Part shown: positions 33,238 through 41,962 of the stretch, in pieces | Numbering within the stretch: position 1 is the first letter of the stretch | How the letters are laid out: every line of letters starts with the position of its first letter | From: CAZAMI01 sp964627805 | GTDB lineage: Archaea; Thermoproteota; Thermoprotei_A; Sulfolobales; NBVN01 | Direction: 5' to 3' | DNA: 64,000 nt | Assembly (NCBI GenBank): GCA_964627805.1 | Contig: CAZVLA010000028.1 | Coordinates: 1 to 64,000 of the forward strand | Made by a program: the position numbers and the translations under genes | Notes under the pieces: model-generated | The model's database searches: none | The model's input: only the letters and a program-made list of their open reading frames with translations | What the model was told of the DNA's origin: nothing

Positions 33238-34593
33238 TTACCTAATAATCATTAACCCTTTATTAGTTACTTCATAGAGCTTCCTAACCCTACCATCAAC
33301 TCTAACCTCACCTACTCTCCTAATTAATCCATTACGCTCTAACTCGCTTACGTGTTGGTAGAGGACTCTTAGGCTCACCTTAATCCCGTACTTGTTCCTT
33401 AGTTCCTTCCATATAGCGTAGGGGTGCAGTGCTCCTTTAATAGCTATCAATTCAAGTATCTTTAATTTAGTGAATCCTATGTTAATACCTAGTACATTCT
33501 CAGCTTCATGCCCGCATACGCTCCTAAGTATGGCTACATCGCTTAATCCTCCACTAGTCATTACTGCTAATACTCTATCCGAGCTCGTTACGGTACCATT
33601 ACTTACCAACTTAGTGAGTGCTGCTATTGTTGATGCTCCTACAGGGTCGGTAAGTATCCCTTCGAACTTAACTAAGTACCTTATAGCCTTAATAACTTCA
33701 GATTCGCTAACCTCAATTACCTTACCTCCAACCTCCTTAATTATTTCATTAACCACGTTACCCAGTAATGGCTTCTCAACATAGATGTCCCTAAGTAGGG
33801 GTGTCCTACTTGATGCTTTTACGGCATATATAGTCGCTGAATTACCCAGCTCCTTGATGCAATTCCATATAGTAGTCACTAAGGCACCATCACCTACGGG
33901 TACAATTATTATTGAGGGACTTACTGACTTATTCAGCAACTCATTAATTACTATCTCATAGTAGAGCGTCCTATAACCATCTAGGAGGTAAGGATTGGTA
34001 GGTATTATCGGGAAGTACCTACTCTTAAGGACCTTACTTAATGCTTCCTCATAATTACTTACGAATTTAACTTTATCAGCTAGCGCTATTGATTGATAAG
34101 CCTTAATTGGTGAGACGGAATCAGGCATTACTATCAGTGACTTAAGTCCGAATCTCCTAGCGTACGTACTTACAGAGACGCCTAAGTCACCTAGTGATGC
34201 TGATGCTACGTACTTAATACCTAACTGCTTAGCGGTAGCTACCGCAGTAACTACCCCCCTATCGATGAACGTACCTGTAGGATTTCTTGATTCATCTTTA
34301 ATAATTAAAGACTTAATACCTAAGTAGTTACCTAGTTCATTAGCTAAAAGTACAGGTGTTAATCCTTCATGTAGAGTTATTAAGTCCTTATAATTACTTA
34401 CTAAGACATCAGATAATGCCCATATACCGTAAAGACCTTTCTTAAAAGTAAACAAAGGCTTACCTTCCCAATAGATAGTAGGTATAAGCACCGATCCGCA
34501 TTTAGGGCATGAAGTAATTAACTCGTTATTCATAATGAGTAGGGGCTTAAACTCTTCATTACATTCCAAGCACTTAAGTACCCTCCTAACCAC
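33238..34593 (-). CDS. Threonine-synthase-like protein lacking the PLP lysine, fused to a winged-helix domain
   Basis: 451 residues. Zinc-ribbon cysteines C8, C11, C29, C32. Residues 60-365 follow the threonine synthase (fold-type II PLP) plan, but the PLP Schiff-base lysine of the NPTGSFKDRG motif is Ile110 (NPTGTFIDRG), read directly from ATC in the DNA. The PLP-contacting SSGN loop reads SLGD. Residues 372-451 form a winged-helix domain (IWKELRNKYG, VLYQHVSELERNGLIRR). A canonical thrC with lysine is elsewhere in the window. I infer an enzyme-derived ligand-sensing transcription regulator, possibly of the adjacent ECF transporter. Confidence 0.82.
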   Translation of the reverse strand: MVRRVLKCLECNEEFKPLLIMNNELITSCPKCGSVLIPTIYWEGKPLFTFKKGLYGIWALSDVLVSNYKDLITLHEGLTPVLLANELGNYLGIKSLIIKDESRNPTGTFIDRGVVTAVATAKQLGIKYVASASLGDLGVSVSTYARRFGLKSLIVMPDSVSPIKAYQSIALADKVKFVSNYEEALSKVLKSRYFPIIPTNPYLLDGYRTLYYEIVINELLNKSVSPSIIIVPVGDGALVTTIWNCIKELGNSATIYAVKASSRTPLLRDIYVEKPLLGNVVNEIIKEVGGKVIEVSESEVIKAIRYLVKFEGILTDPVGASTIAALTKLVSNGTVTSSDRVLAVMTSGGLSDVAILRSVCGHEAENVLGINIGFTKLKILELIAIKGALHPYAIWKELRNKYGIKVSLRVLYQHVSELERNGLIRRVGEVRVDGRVRKLYEVTNKGLMIIR

Positions 34594-34659
34594 GCACTTA
34601 AACCCTTATGAAGGGTATTTAGGGGCTTAATAGGTATTATTTACTTAGGGCTGTAAATA

Positions 34660-35139
34660 TTGAGTGGAGAAGCAGTTAGTTCATGGCCTAGATTAGCTGT
34701 TGGGGCTTTAGTACTTAGGGGTGATGAAGTACTCCTAGTCAAGAGGAGGTACCCACCAGCACCTAATAGGTGGTCAGTCCCTGGAGGTCACGTTGAGGCA
34801 GGGGAAGAGTTGAAAGAGGCTGTACTACGTGAGTTGAGGGAGGAGACGGGAATTATTGGTTATGACCCGTCACTCCTGGCGCTTATTGAGTACATAGCTT
34901 ATAATGATTTAGGTAAGATTAAGTACCACTACTTAATAGTTGATTTCTTAATAAGGAGGTTTGAGGGTGAAGTAAGGCCTAATTACGAAGTACTTAGTGC
35001 TGGTTTCTTTAAATTAAATGATGCCTTAGAACTTAGGCTAACCGTAACTACTAGGAAATTACTGGAGCAGTTAAGGCGCGGTGTTGGGGAGGGTGAAGTA
35101 ATGCATATTATATATAGGGAAGGAGGCAGTAGTAAGTAA
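34660..35139 (+). CDS. Nudix hydrolase
   Basis: 159 residues, TTG start. Complete Nudix box: GGHVEAGEELKEAV followed by REL.EETG, the GX5EX7REUXEEXGU pattern with all metal-binding glutamates. Preceded by VLLVKRRYPPAPNRWSVPG, typical of ADP-ribose or nucleotide-sugar pyrophosphatases; exact substrate unknown. It is followed after 43 bases by the PEPCK gene on the same strand. Confidence 0.92.
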   Translation: MSGEAVSSWPRLAVGALVLRGDEVLLVKRRYPPAPNRWSVPGGHVEAGEELKEAVLRELREETGIIGYDPSLLALIEYIAYNDLGKIKYHYLIVDFLIRRFEGEVRPNYEVLSAGFFKLNDALELRLTVTTRKLLEQLRRGVGEGEVMHIIYREGGSSK

Positions 35140-35182
35140 TTACCTTAAAAGCTACACTAAACAAATCACTTGAGGTAGTAGG

Positions 35183-36979
35183 ATGGGGAGTAGGAGAATT
35201 ATCCCCCCAGTTAATGAACTAACTCCCCAGAAGTTTAAGGAGACTTTTAAGAGGATAATTGAGGTTAAGGAGAGGGCAGGTATTAAGGCTATACTTGATA
35301 ACCCGTCAGACCTATTTGAGAGAGCTAAATTATACGGCATACAGTACAGGAACGGTGCTTGGGGCTGGGCATCTAACATCTGGAGTAGATCTGCGGCTAA
35401 CACCGTAGTTATTGAGAGAGATGAAGACCTTAGGTACGAGCATAAGTTACTAATGCTTAGGGTCCTAGAGCATATACTGGCTCAAGGACCCTTAATAAAG
35501 GTTGACGGCTACGTAGGTAAGCCAGGAACTAAGGTTCAGATGCATGCAACAGTATACGTAGATCCCCAATTCCCTGACCTAGCCTATAGATGGAAGCAGT
35601 TAGTATACCCAGCCCCACCCGATGAGGAACCCGACATTGAGGTCTTCGTAATACCTCACTACCTAGGTAACCCGAAGATACCTGGTAAGGATAAGTTACT
35701 AATGGTTATGAGGTTCCCGCACCATAACTTCACAATAATAACTATGTCCTCATATCAAGGTGAGATTAAGAAAGCAGTACTTACTCACTGGATCTTCCAT
35801 GTCTATAAGAGAGGGTGCACGGGTGAGCACGCAGCCCTTAGGGAATTCACCGTAAAGACTGTTGATGGTAAGTGGAAGAGAGTTGTAATGGCTGTTTGGG
35901 GTTTAACGGGTACGGGTAAGTCAACGCATGGACTCTACGTATGGACTAAGGATAATGCTAAGATATATATTGAGAAGTTCGGGATAAACCCGCTGGACTA
36001 CGTTAAGGATCAAGTAATTAAGAATGACGATATAGTAGCTATATGTGAGGATAGAGTGTACGGTTCCGAAAGGGGTTGCTGGACTAAGACTGAGGACTTA
36101 ACACCTGAGCAGGTAGCTATGTGGAGAGCAGCAATGAGTCCTAGAGCGCTTCATGAGAACACTGAATTCGATGAAAGGGGTTATCCGAGCTTCAAGGGTG
36201 AGTTATTCCAGTACTTCGGTATGCCTAATAGGAACTCAAGGAGCGTTATATACTTGGAGGATACGGGCTACTTTGACGGAGATACCGTATCCTCAGGTCC
36301 TTTAAACACAGCTATATTCCTAACTCCTGGTTACTTCACTGATTATGCTTGGATAAAGATAGTCGATCCTGCATTAGCTGCTAAGGCATTAGCTGATGGT
36401 AGGACCATAGGGCACCCAGCACAAGCTAAGGAGGTAATCGGTAGGGTCAGGTACGTAGCTAGGTACGCACAACCATTCACTATGGGCGTCAGTAATACTG
36501 CTCACGTAGTTAGGTTCTATCAGTACCTTAAGAAGAGAATTGAGAAGGGCGACCCCATAGAGGTTTACATGTTCAATACTACTGGTAGGATCATAGCTAA
36601 GTACAAGTGGGTTGAGAAGAAGTTAGGTGATAAGACTATATTAGCTCCAGAACCAATACTCGTTGAAGTTAATGGAGTACCTAAGGCCGTAGGGGGTACT
36701 AGACCAACCATTGAGGAGACTGAACTCTTCATACTACAAGCAACTAGGGGTGCTGTTAAGTATAAGCCCCACCCCGTATGGGGTGAGAAGGTATTAGTAC
36801 CTGCTGAAGTACCTGGAATAAGTCAGGAGAGACTTAAGGAGTTAGACCCAACTACCTACGTTAGTATGGATGAGTTCAGAGCGTTACTGAAGGCTCAGAT
36901 TGAGGAGAGTAAGTTCTGGTTAAGGAAGAACTGCCCAGGACTTCCTGAAGAGATAATGAATGCTATGGATTTTGAGTAG
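35183..36979 (+). CDS. pckA: Phosphoenolpyruvate carboxykinase, ATP-type family
   Basis: 598 residues. Interconverts oxaloacetate and PEP with a nucleoside triphosphate. P-loop GLTGTGKSTHGL (kinase-1a), the preceding YQGEIKKAVLT and the SERGCWTKTEDL block correspond to the ATP-dependent PF01293 family (YAGEMKK, GxxGTGKTT, EGGCYAK), not the GTP family found in Sulfolobus. The N-terminus is divergent. Gluconeogenic and anaplerotic role at the PEP node. ATG at 35183. The convergent tenA ends only 2 bases after its stop. Confidence 0.88.
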   Translation: MGSRRIIPPVNELTPQKFKETFKRIIEVKERAGIKAILDNPSDLFERAKLYGIQYRNGAWGWASNIWSRSAANTVVIERDEDLRYEHKLLMLRVLEHILAQGPLIKVDGYVGKPGTKVQMHATVYVDPQFPDLAYRWKQLVYPAPPDEEPDIEVFVIPHYLGNPKIPGKDKLLMVMRFPHHNFTIITMSSYQGEIKKAVLTHWIFHVYKRGCTGEHAALREFTVKTVDGKWKRVVMAVWGLTGTGKSTHGLYVWTKDNAKIYIEKFGINPLDYVKDQVIKNDDIVAICEDRVYGSERGCWTKTEDLTPEQVAMWRAAMSPRALHENTEFDERGYPSFKGELFQYFGMPNRNSRSVIYLEDTGYFDGDTVSSGPLNTAIFLTPGYFTDYAWIKIVDPALAAKALADGRTIGHPAQAKEVIGRVRYVARYAQPFTMGVSNTAHVVRFYQYLKKRIEKGDPIEVYMFNTTGRIIAKYKWVEKKLGDKTILAPEPILVEVNGVPKAVGGTRPTIEETELFILQATRGAVKYKPHPVWGEKVLVPAEVPGISQERLKELDPTTYVSMDEFRALLKAQIEESKFWLRKNCPGLPEEIMNAMDFE

Positions 36980-36981
36980 CA

Positions 36982-37653
36982 TTATACTGGCCAGGACTCT
37001 AATCTATACGCTGCATCCCAGAACATCCATTCATATTTTGATGCTCTAATGAATAACTTCTTAAGCACCTCGTAATTACCTTTACCTGTTACCCATAGAT
37101 CATCCACTATACTCCTTAACTTACTAAGTAATTCTCTGTATTCCTTGCTTAAGTACACGCTACACCACTCAACGTATATTGGGTTGCTATTATTTCTTAG
37201 TAAGTCCTTATGTGTTTCAGCAATTACTAAGTACGTCCAGAAGCACGGTAATGTCGCTACTAGGCATTCTAGGGGTGATTTAAGGGCACACGTACTTATT
37301 AGGAAATTCATGTATGCTTCATTAGTTGGTGATGGTTCAGTACTTAAGACCTCCTTTAAATCCATGCCCAGCTTTTTAAGTAACTTAACGTAGTTCTCCA
37401 TCTCTATAGTAGCGTCTAAGTAGGCTATCTCAAGCGCCTCCTTAGCTACTTCGTACTCAGCCTTAGATGCTAGTAGTGAGTATGCCCTCATCATACCTAT
37501 TAAGTAGTTGTAGTCTTGACGTACGTAGTACTTGAATTTCTCGATGGGTAATGAACCACTGTACAACTCAGTTACGAATGGGTGATTAATTATCTCGCTC
37601 CATACACGCCTTACCTCCTCCTCATTCCTTAACCTCTCAGTTAAGGTGTTCAC
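36982..37653 (-). CDS. tenA: TenA-family protein with intact catalytic residues
   Basis: All-helical TenA/THI-4 (heme-oxygenase-like) protein, 223 residues, as in aminopyrimidine aminohydrolases that salvage thiamine breakdown products. Equivalents of the three catalytic residues are visible: Asp in RQDYNYL, Cys in LPCFWTY and Glu in SKYEWMFWD. It is 10 bases downstream of a second, degenerate tenA and in the same operon as nikR, an unusual link between nickel sensing and a TenA enzyme. Confidence 0.88.
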   Translation of the reverse strand: MNTLTERLRNEEEVRRVWSEIINHPFVTELYSGSLPIEKFKYYVRQDYNYLIGMMRAYSLLASKAEYEVAKEALEIAYLDATIEMENYVKLLKKLGMDLKEVLSTEPSPTNEAYMNFLISTCALKSPLECLVATLPCFWTYLVIAETHKDLLRNNSNPIYVEWCSVYLSKEYRELLSKLRSIVDDLWVTGKGNYEVLKKLFIRASKYEWMFWDAAYRLESWPV

Positions 37654-37663
37654 GAGTAATCAC

Positions 37664-38305
37664 CTACTCAAGTAGTGAATCCCAAAACATCCTTTCATAA
37701 CTCTGTATCATCCTTGACACTAATTCATACCTAACCATATCTACGTACCTCTCAATTATTGGGTACGACAGTCTCTCTAACTCATCATAGGGTCTAGAGA
37801 ATAGCTCAAAGAACCCCACCTCCTTGATTCCGTACTTCTCCTTAAGCGCCTTCCCTAATCTACCTACGTTATTACCCCATATAGGAAGGTTTATTACTAA
37901 AGCCACCGCCGCCTCTCCTAAGCTAGCGTAATTAGCTAACCAAGCTAAGTAGTGGGTGTAAGCTACTGCTTTAGGGCTTAAGTACCTAGCAATAACTTCT
38001 TCACTCTCTAGCTTAATACCTACTTCATTAGCTAGCTTAACCAACTCGATATATGCTTGATAGTCCCCATCAACACATAACTTAAAGAACTTAACCTCAT
38101 CATCGTATTTAGAACGTGCCAGTAACTTAGATAAGCTCCTCATATCGTAGGGTACTATGTATAACTGATTAACGACAAACTTCCTTATAGCGTCCATAGG
38201 TAATGAACCTTCAATAGCCCTACTAATTACTGGATGATTTAGTATATACTTATTCTCTTCCTCCAACTTACTCCTTAACACCGAAATTATCTCACAGGCA
38301 TTCAA
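37664..38305 (-). CDS. Divergent TenA-family protein without Asp/Cys catalytic residues
   Basis: 213 residues with the TenA fold pattern, including the terminal YERMFWD block. The catalytic Asp position reads NQLY in place of QDY, and the Cys region reads NLPIWGNN, so thiaminase-type chemistry is unlikely. It may form a heteromer with the intact TenA encoded 10 bases downstream, or bind a ligand only. Upstream nikR stops 20 bases before its ATG, so all three genes form one operon. Confidence 0.8.
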   Translation of the reverse strand: MNACEIISVLRSKLEEENKYILNHPVISRAIEGSLPMDAIRKFVVNQLYIVPYDMRSLSKLLARSKYDDEVKFFKLCVDGDYQAYIELVKLANEVGIKLESEEVIARYLSPKAVAYTHYLAWLANYASLGEAAVALVINLPIWGNNVGRLGKALKEKYGIKEVGFFELFSRPYDELERLSYPIIERYVDMVRYELVSRMIQSYERMFWDSLLE

Positions 38306-38325
38306 GAATACCCACCCATTATTTC

Positions 38326-38781
38326 TTAGCTTGCCTCAGCCTTATTACTTAAGCCGAAGTTAGTTATTAATGTATGCAGTAGGGGGACATACCTAACTAA
38401 GCATCCCTTCATTGATGACTCTAAAGTACTATGCAGTTCAGCTATTTTACTTGATTCACCGGACACTATTAATATCTCTATACACATCTCACCTACGTGC
38501 ATATGTATGTAACTATGGACTACATCCCTGAACGACTCAACAATACTTAATAAGTCCTCCCTACCGTACCTTCCAGTAAGTATCATTAGCCCCTTGCACT
38601 CATGAGGTACTACGTAATGCATGTGGTCAAGTAGGAAGTTACGTACAGCCTTCTCAATTAAACTTGATCTATCAACACCTAACTTACTAGCTAATTTATC
38701 AAGCACATCAGCTACGTTAGCTGTTATTGAGATCCCGAACCTCCTCTTCTCCTTCCCTACCCTAGACCTACTGCTCAACAC
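38326..38781 (-). CDS. NikR-like regulator with an altered nickel site
   Basis: 151 residues: N-terminal ribbon-helix-helix (RFGISITANVADVLDKLASKLG) and C-terminal ACT-like metal domain. HMH (H93, H95) and C100 are present, but the upstream His eleven residues before the HxH pair (E. coli H76) is absent and the HxH-to-Cys spacing is one residue short; H89 may compensate. First gene of the nikR-tenA-tenA operon and divergent from a second nikR. Metal specificity may have shifted. Confidence 0.83.
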   Translation of the reverse strand: MLSSRSRVGKEKRRFGISITANVADVLDKLASKLGVDRSSLIEKAVRNFLLDHMHYVVPHECKGLMILTGRYGREDLLSIVESFRDVVHSYIHMHVGEMCIEILIVSGESSKIAELHSTLESSMKGCLVRYVPLLHTLITNFGLSNKAEAS

Positions 38782-38978
38782 CTACTCCCGAAAACAACAT
38801 ACTGCTTTATTACTATTTACGGTTACTTAAGCACGTTAGTGAATTAGCTTAATTACTCTTGATAATCTTTAAGTACGTGATGTAATCACTAAGTATTAGT
38901 TTGTCTTCCGTACAAAGTATTAGTCTTTATTAGTTAACACGTAAAAAGTATAGTGCAAGTAGTAAAACCCTGCCTTGG
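38782..38978. promoter_or_regulatory. Shared regulatory region of the two divergent nikR genes
   Basis: 197 bp, AT-rich. Contains a palindrome GTGAT-gta-ATCAC (38877-38889) and two direct copies of AAGTATTAGT (38891-38900 and 38915-38924) offset by 24 bp. NikR dimers of dimers bind paired half-sites; either element is a candidate operator. The half-sites do not match the E. coli GTATGA motif. Confidence 0.45.
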
Positions 38979-39404
38979 GTGTTAGTCGTGCCTCAAAGAC
39001 TTAAGTTTGGTGTGTACCTCCCTGAAGAATTAGCTAATGAGTTAAGTGAGTGCATGAAGGTATTAGGTGTTACGAGTAAGTCTAGAATTATTCAGGAAGC
39101 TTTGAGGTTATTCATTAATGAGAATAGATGGAGACTAGGGGGTAGCGCGGTAGGTACTATAGGGGTTATTTATGACCATACCGTACCCGACGTTGATGAA
39201 TCTTTAACAGATATCCAGCATGATTACTTAGACATAGTAGTAAGTACAATACATGTGCACCTAGATAAACGTAGGTGTATGCTTAACATAATAGTTAAAG
39301 GTAATGTTGAGAGAATTAAGGAGTTACTTAGTAAGTTAATTAATGTTAGGGGTGTGTTGTTCGCTAGGCCATTACTACTTAAGGTGGAGAGTGAGTCCAA
39401 GTAA
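38979..39404 (+). CDS. nikR: NikR-family nickel-responsive regulator with complete metal site
   Basis: 141 residues. RHH domain LKFGVYLPEELANELSECMKVLG at the N-terminus. The metal domain has the full NikR ligand set: His in IQHDY, then HVH eleven residues later and Cys six after that, plus the conserved IYDH. Expected to repress targets when nickel is bound. Start is GTG at 38979 or GTG at 38988. Its 3' end overlaps the convergent feo-linked membrane gene by 30 bases. Confidence 0.88.
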   Translation: MLVVPQRLKFGVYLPEELANELSECMKVLGVTSKSRIIQEALRLFINENRWRLGGSAVGTIGVIYDHTVPDVDESLTDIQHDYLDIVVSTIHVHLDKRRCMLNIIVKGNVERIKELLSKLINVRGVLFARPLLLKVESESK

Positions 39405-39887
39405 TTTCTCTTTCCTCATTAACCTAAACAATACTGATGACAATATAAAGAGAGGCGTTGATATGTAGCCTAGTATAGCATCAACTCTAATTAACCCGCT
39501 TAGTAATTGATTAATCATTAATTCACCATTAATGGCTACATCAACTACGGAAGCGAGGGTAGCTATTACTTGAATAGCCATTACAGCAACAGCTAATCCC
39601 GAACCTATTAGTAGGGTAGCGATAGTCATTAATGTATTATTCCTCATTAAGTAGTATGCTGAACTAATGAGTACTAGACCTATAGTTACGAGTACAACGG
39701 ATAGCCATGGATCGGGCGGTATTACTGCTGGCAGTACCTCGTATCTTAGGCTGAACCAATTACTTAACCAATTAATTACTGAGGCCAAGCCTGAACCTAC
39801 GTAAGCTAAGCCTATAATGAATGATGCCATAGCCATTAACGCTAAGGTCGTCTTCCTAACTAAACCCATACGGCCCATCTCAGTCAC
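39375..39887 (-). CDS. Feo-operon membrane protein, unknown function
   Basis: 170 residues with four predicted transmembrane segments (about residues 15-35, 58-80, 85-110, 140-160). No family recognised. The start overlaps the feoB stop by 4 bases, so it is the third gene of a feoA-feoB operon and probably an accessory of ferrous iron uptake. It has no FeoC-like winged helix. Alternative starts are several Met codons within the first nine residues. Confidence 0.7.
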   Translation of the reverse strand: MTEMGRMGLVRKTTLALMAMASFIIGLAYVGSGLASVINWLSNWFSLRYEVLPAVIPPDPWLSVVLVTIGLVLISSAYYLMRNNTLMTIATLLIGSGLAVAVMAIQVIATLASVVDVAINGELMINQLLSGLIRVDAILGYISTPLFILSSVLFRLMRKEKLLGLTLHLK

Positions 39888-41962
39888 CCTAAACCAATTA
39901 ACTTACCTATACCCACTATTACTAATGAAGCTACGTAAGCTAGGGTTACCTGATACGTTAGAGCTAGCAACGCGTACTTAAGCCCTAATTCACTCTTAAT
40001 AGCTGCTAACGTACCTATGCAGGGTACGTAAAGAAGTATGAATACCATGTAAGCGAAGCCCGTAAGCGGTGTGAATACATGTGCTAGTGTAGCTACTAAA
40101 CTTCCCTTACTAACACCGTAGAGTACACCTAATGAACCCAGTACTATCTCCTTAGCTACTAAACCGAAGAGAAGGGCTGAGCAGGCTCTCCAGTCCCACC
40201 CCATAGGTAATGTGAAGTAAGCTATTACGTGACCTAGGAACCCTATCCAGCTCTTCTCAAGTAATGATGTATTAGTTAGTGCTTGAGGTCCTAAATAACC
40301 TGAGGGTCCCGTAACTGATAGTAGCCAAACAATAACTACGCCACCCAATATCACCGTACCTGCCTTAACGAGGAATTTCCTTGTTCTCTCCCAAGTCTTA
40401 GCTAGTACATCAGCTGGTCTAGGTACTAGGTACGGAGGTAACTCCATTATGAATCCCATGGAGGGTCCCTTAAACATTAGTTTCCTCATGATTAAACCAA
40501 CTATTAATGCTAGTAGTATTCCTATCCAATACATAGAAGCTACAGCAGCTCCTGCGTAGTTACCCATGACGGCACCCGCTATAGCGAGGTATACGGGTAG
40601 TCTAGCACTGCATGAGGATAATGGTGCTATGAGTGCTGATACCTTCCTATCATTCTCATCTTCTATCGTCCTAGTGGACATTACGGCAGGTACGTTACAG
40701 CCGAAACCTATTATTAGGGGTATGGCTACCTTACCCGGTAATCCGAACTTATGGAATATCTTATCAACTACGAAGGCGAACCTAGCTAAGTAACCTACAT
40801 CCTCAAGTACCGATAGACCTAAGAAGAACATAGCTATTACTGGTAGGAAGGTTAGTACAGCACCAACACCTGATAGTACACCATCAGCTAGTAGTGAGGT
40901 TAGCCAGTCAGGGAAGTTATGCAGGCTTAGTACGTAATTACGTAGGATTTCATCGAAGAGTAATCTAATTAAATCCACTAAGGGCGTCGATACTTCGAAA
41001 GCAAACCTAAATAATAGGTACATTATAGTTAGCGCTAGTGGTATCCCAAGTACCTTATGGGTAAGTACTGAGTCAATTACTTCAGTAATTGTTACCTTAC
41101 CTACTTCAACATAGCTCCTAACTAAGTTAGCTATTCTTAATGACTCTCTATACCTAGCCTCAGTTATGTATGTCTCTAAATCACCTAACTCCCTACTCAG
41201 TTCCTCCCTAGCCTTAATTACTAAGCCCTTAATTTGGGGACATAGACCATCTACAGTACTTAATACGTGCTCATCTCCCTCAAGTAACTTAATAGCGACC
41301 CATCTCCTAGGATACTTCAGTCCTTCACACCTTCCTAGCTCCTTAACTAACTTACCTATCCAGGCTTCGATGAGGTCACCGTAATTCACTACGTAAGGTT
41401 TAACCTCCTTTCTCTTATAGGTATCGATTATTGCTCTCACTAATTCATTAATACCGTATCCGGTTATGGCTATGGTAGGTACTACCTCAACACCTAACAA
41501 TCTACTTAGTGCCTTCCAATCAACTTCAATACCTTCGTCCCTAGCTATATCAATCATATTTAGAGCGACTACTACCTTAACACCTAGCTCAAGAATTGAT
41601 AATACAAGATGAAGACTCCTCTCAAGATTTGCTGCGTTAGCAATTACGACTACGACGTCAGGGGATTCATTGAGTATGAAGTTCCTAGCTATTACCTCAT
41701 CGACCGTATAGGGTGTTAGGCCGTAGATTCCGGGTAAGTCCGTAACCTCTATTAAGTACTTGCCAATGATTAATTTACCTACCTTCTTCTCAACCGTAAC
41801 TCCTGGCCAGTTACCTACCCATGCCTTCCCTCCAGTTAATTTATTGAATATTACTGACTTACCTACGTTTGGAATACCTACTAAAGCTACCTTAATCTTA
41901 ACTAAGTCTTTACTTAAGTCATGATTAGTAACAAATGCCTCCTCACCTCTCAATAACTTCAA
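39884..41962 (-). CDS. feoB: Ferrous iron transporter FeoB
   Basis: 692 residues: N-terminal G domain with G1 GIPNVGKS (residues 29-36), G3 DLPGIYGL and G4 NMID, then a helical linker and the membrane domain with the two Gate motifs (including GFGCNVPAVMSTRTIE). Imports Fe2+ across the cytoplasmic membrane. The start region overlaps feoA by 20 bases. The N-terminal 20 residues before the G domain are slightly longer than usual, so an internal start is possible. Confidence 0.95.
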   Translation of the reverse strand: MKLLRGEEAFVTNHDLSKDLVKIKVALVGIPNVGKSVIFNKLTGGKAWVGNWPGVTVEKKVGKLIIGKYLIEVTDLPGIYGLTPYTVDEVIARNFILNESPDVVVVIANAANLERSLHLVLSILELGVKVVVALNMIDIARDEGIEVDWKALSRLLGVEVVPTIAITGYGINELVRAIIDTYKRKEVKPYVVNYGDLIEAWIGKLVKELGRCEGLKYPRRWVAIKLLEGDEHVLSTVDGLCPQIKGLVIKAREELSRELGDLETYITEARYRESLRIANLVRSYVEVGKVTITEVIDSVLTHKVLGIPLALTIMYLLFRFAFEVSTPLVDLIRLLFDEILRNYVLSLHNFPDWLTSLLADGVLSGVGAVLTFLPVIAMFFLGLSVLEDVGYLARFAFVVDKIFHKFGLPGKVAIPLIIGFGCNVPAVMSTRTIEDENDRKVSALIAPLSSCSARLPVYLAIAGAVMGNYAGAAVASMYWIGILLALIVGLIMRKLMFKGPSMGFIMELPPYLVPRPADVLAKTWERTRKFLVKAGTVILGGVVIVWLLSVTGPSGYLGPQALTNTSLLEKSWIGFLGHVIAYFTLPMGWDWRACSALLFGLVAKEIVLGSLGVLYGVSKGSLVATLAHVFTPLTGFAYMVFILLYVPCIGTLAAIKSELGLKYALLALTYQVTLAYVASLVIVGIGKLIGLG

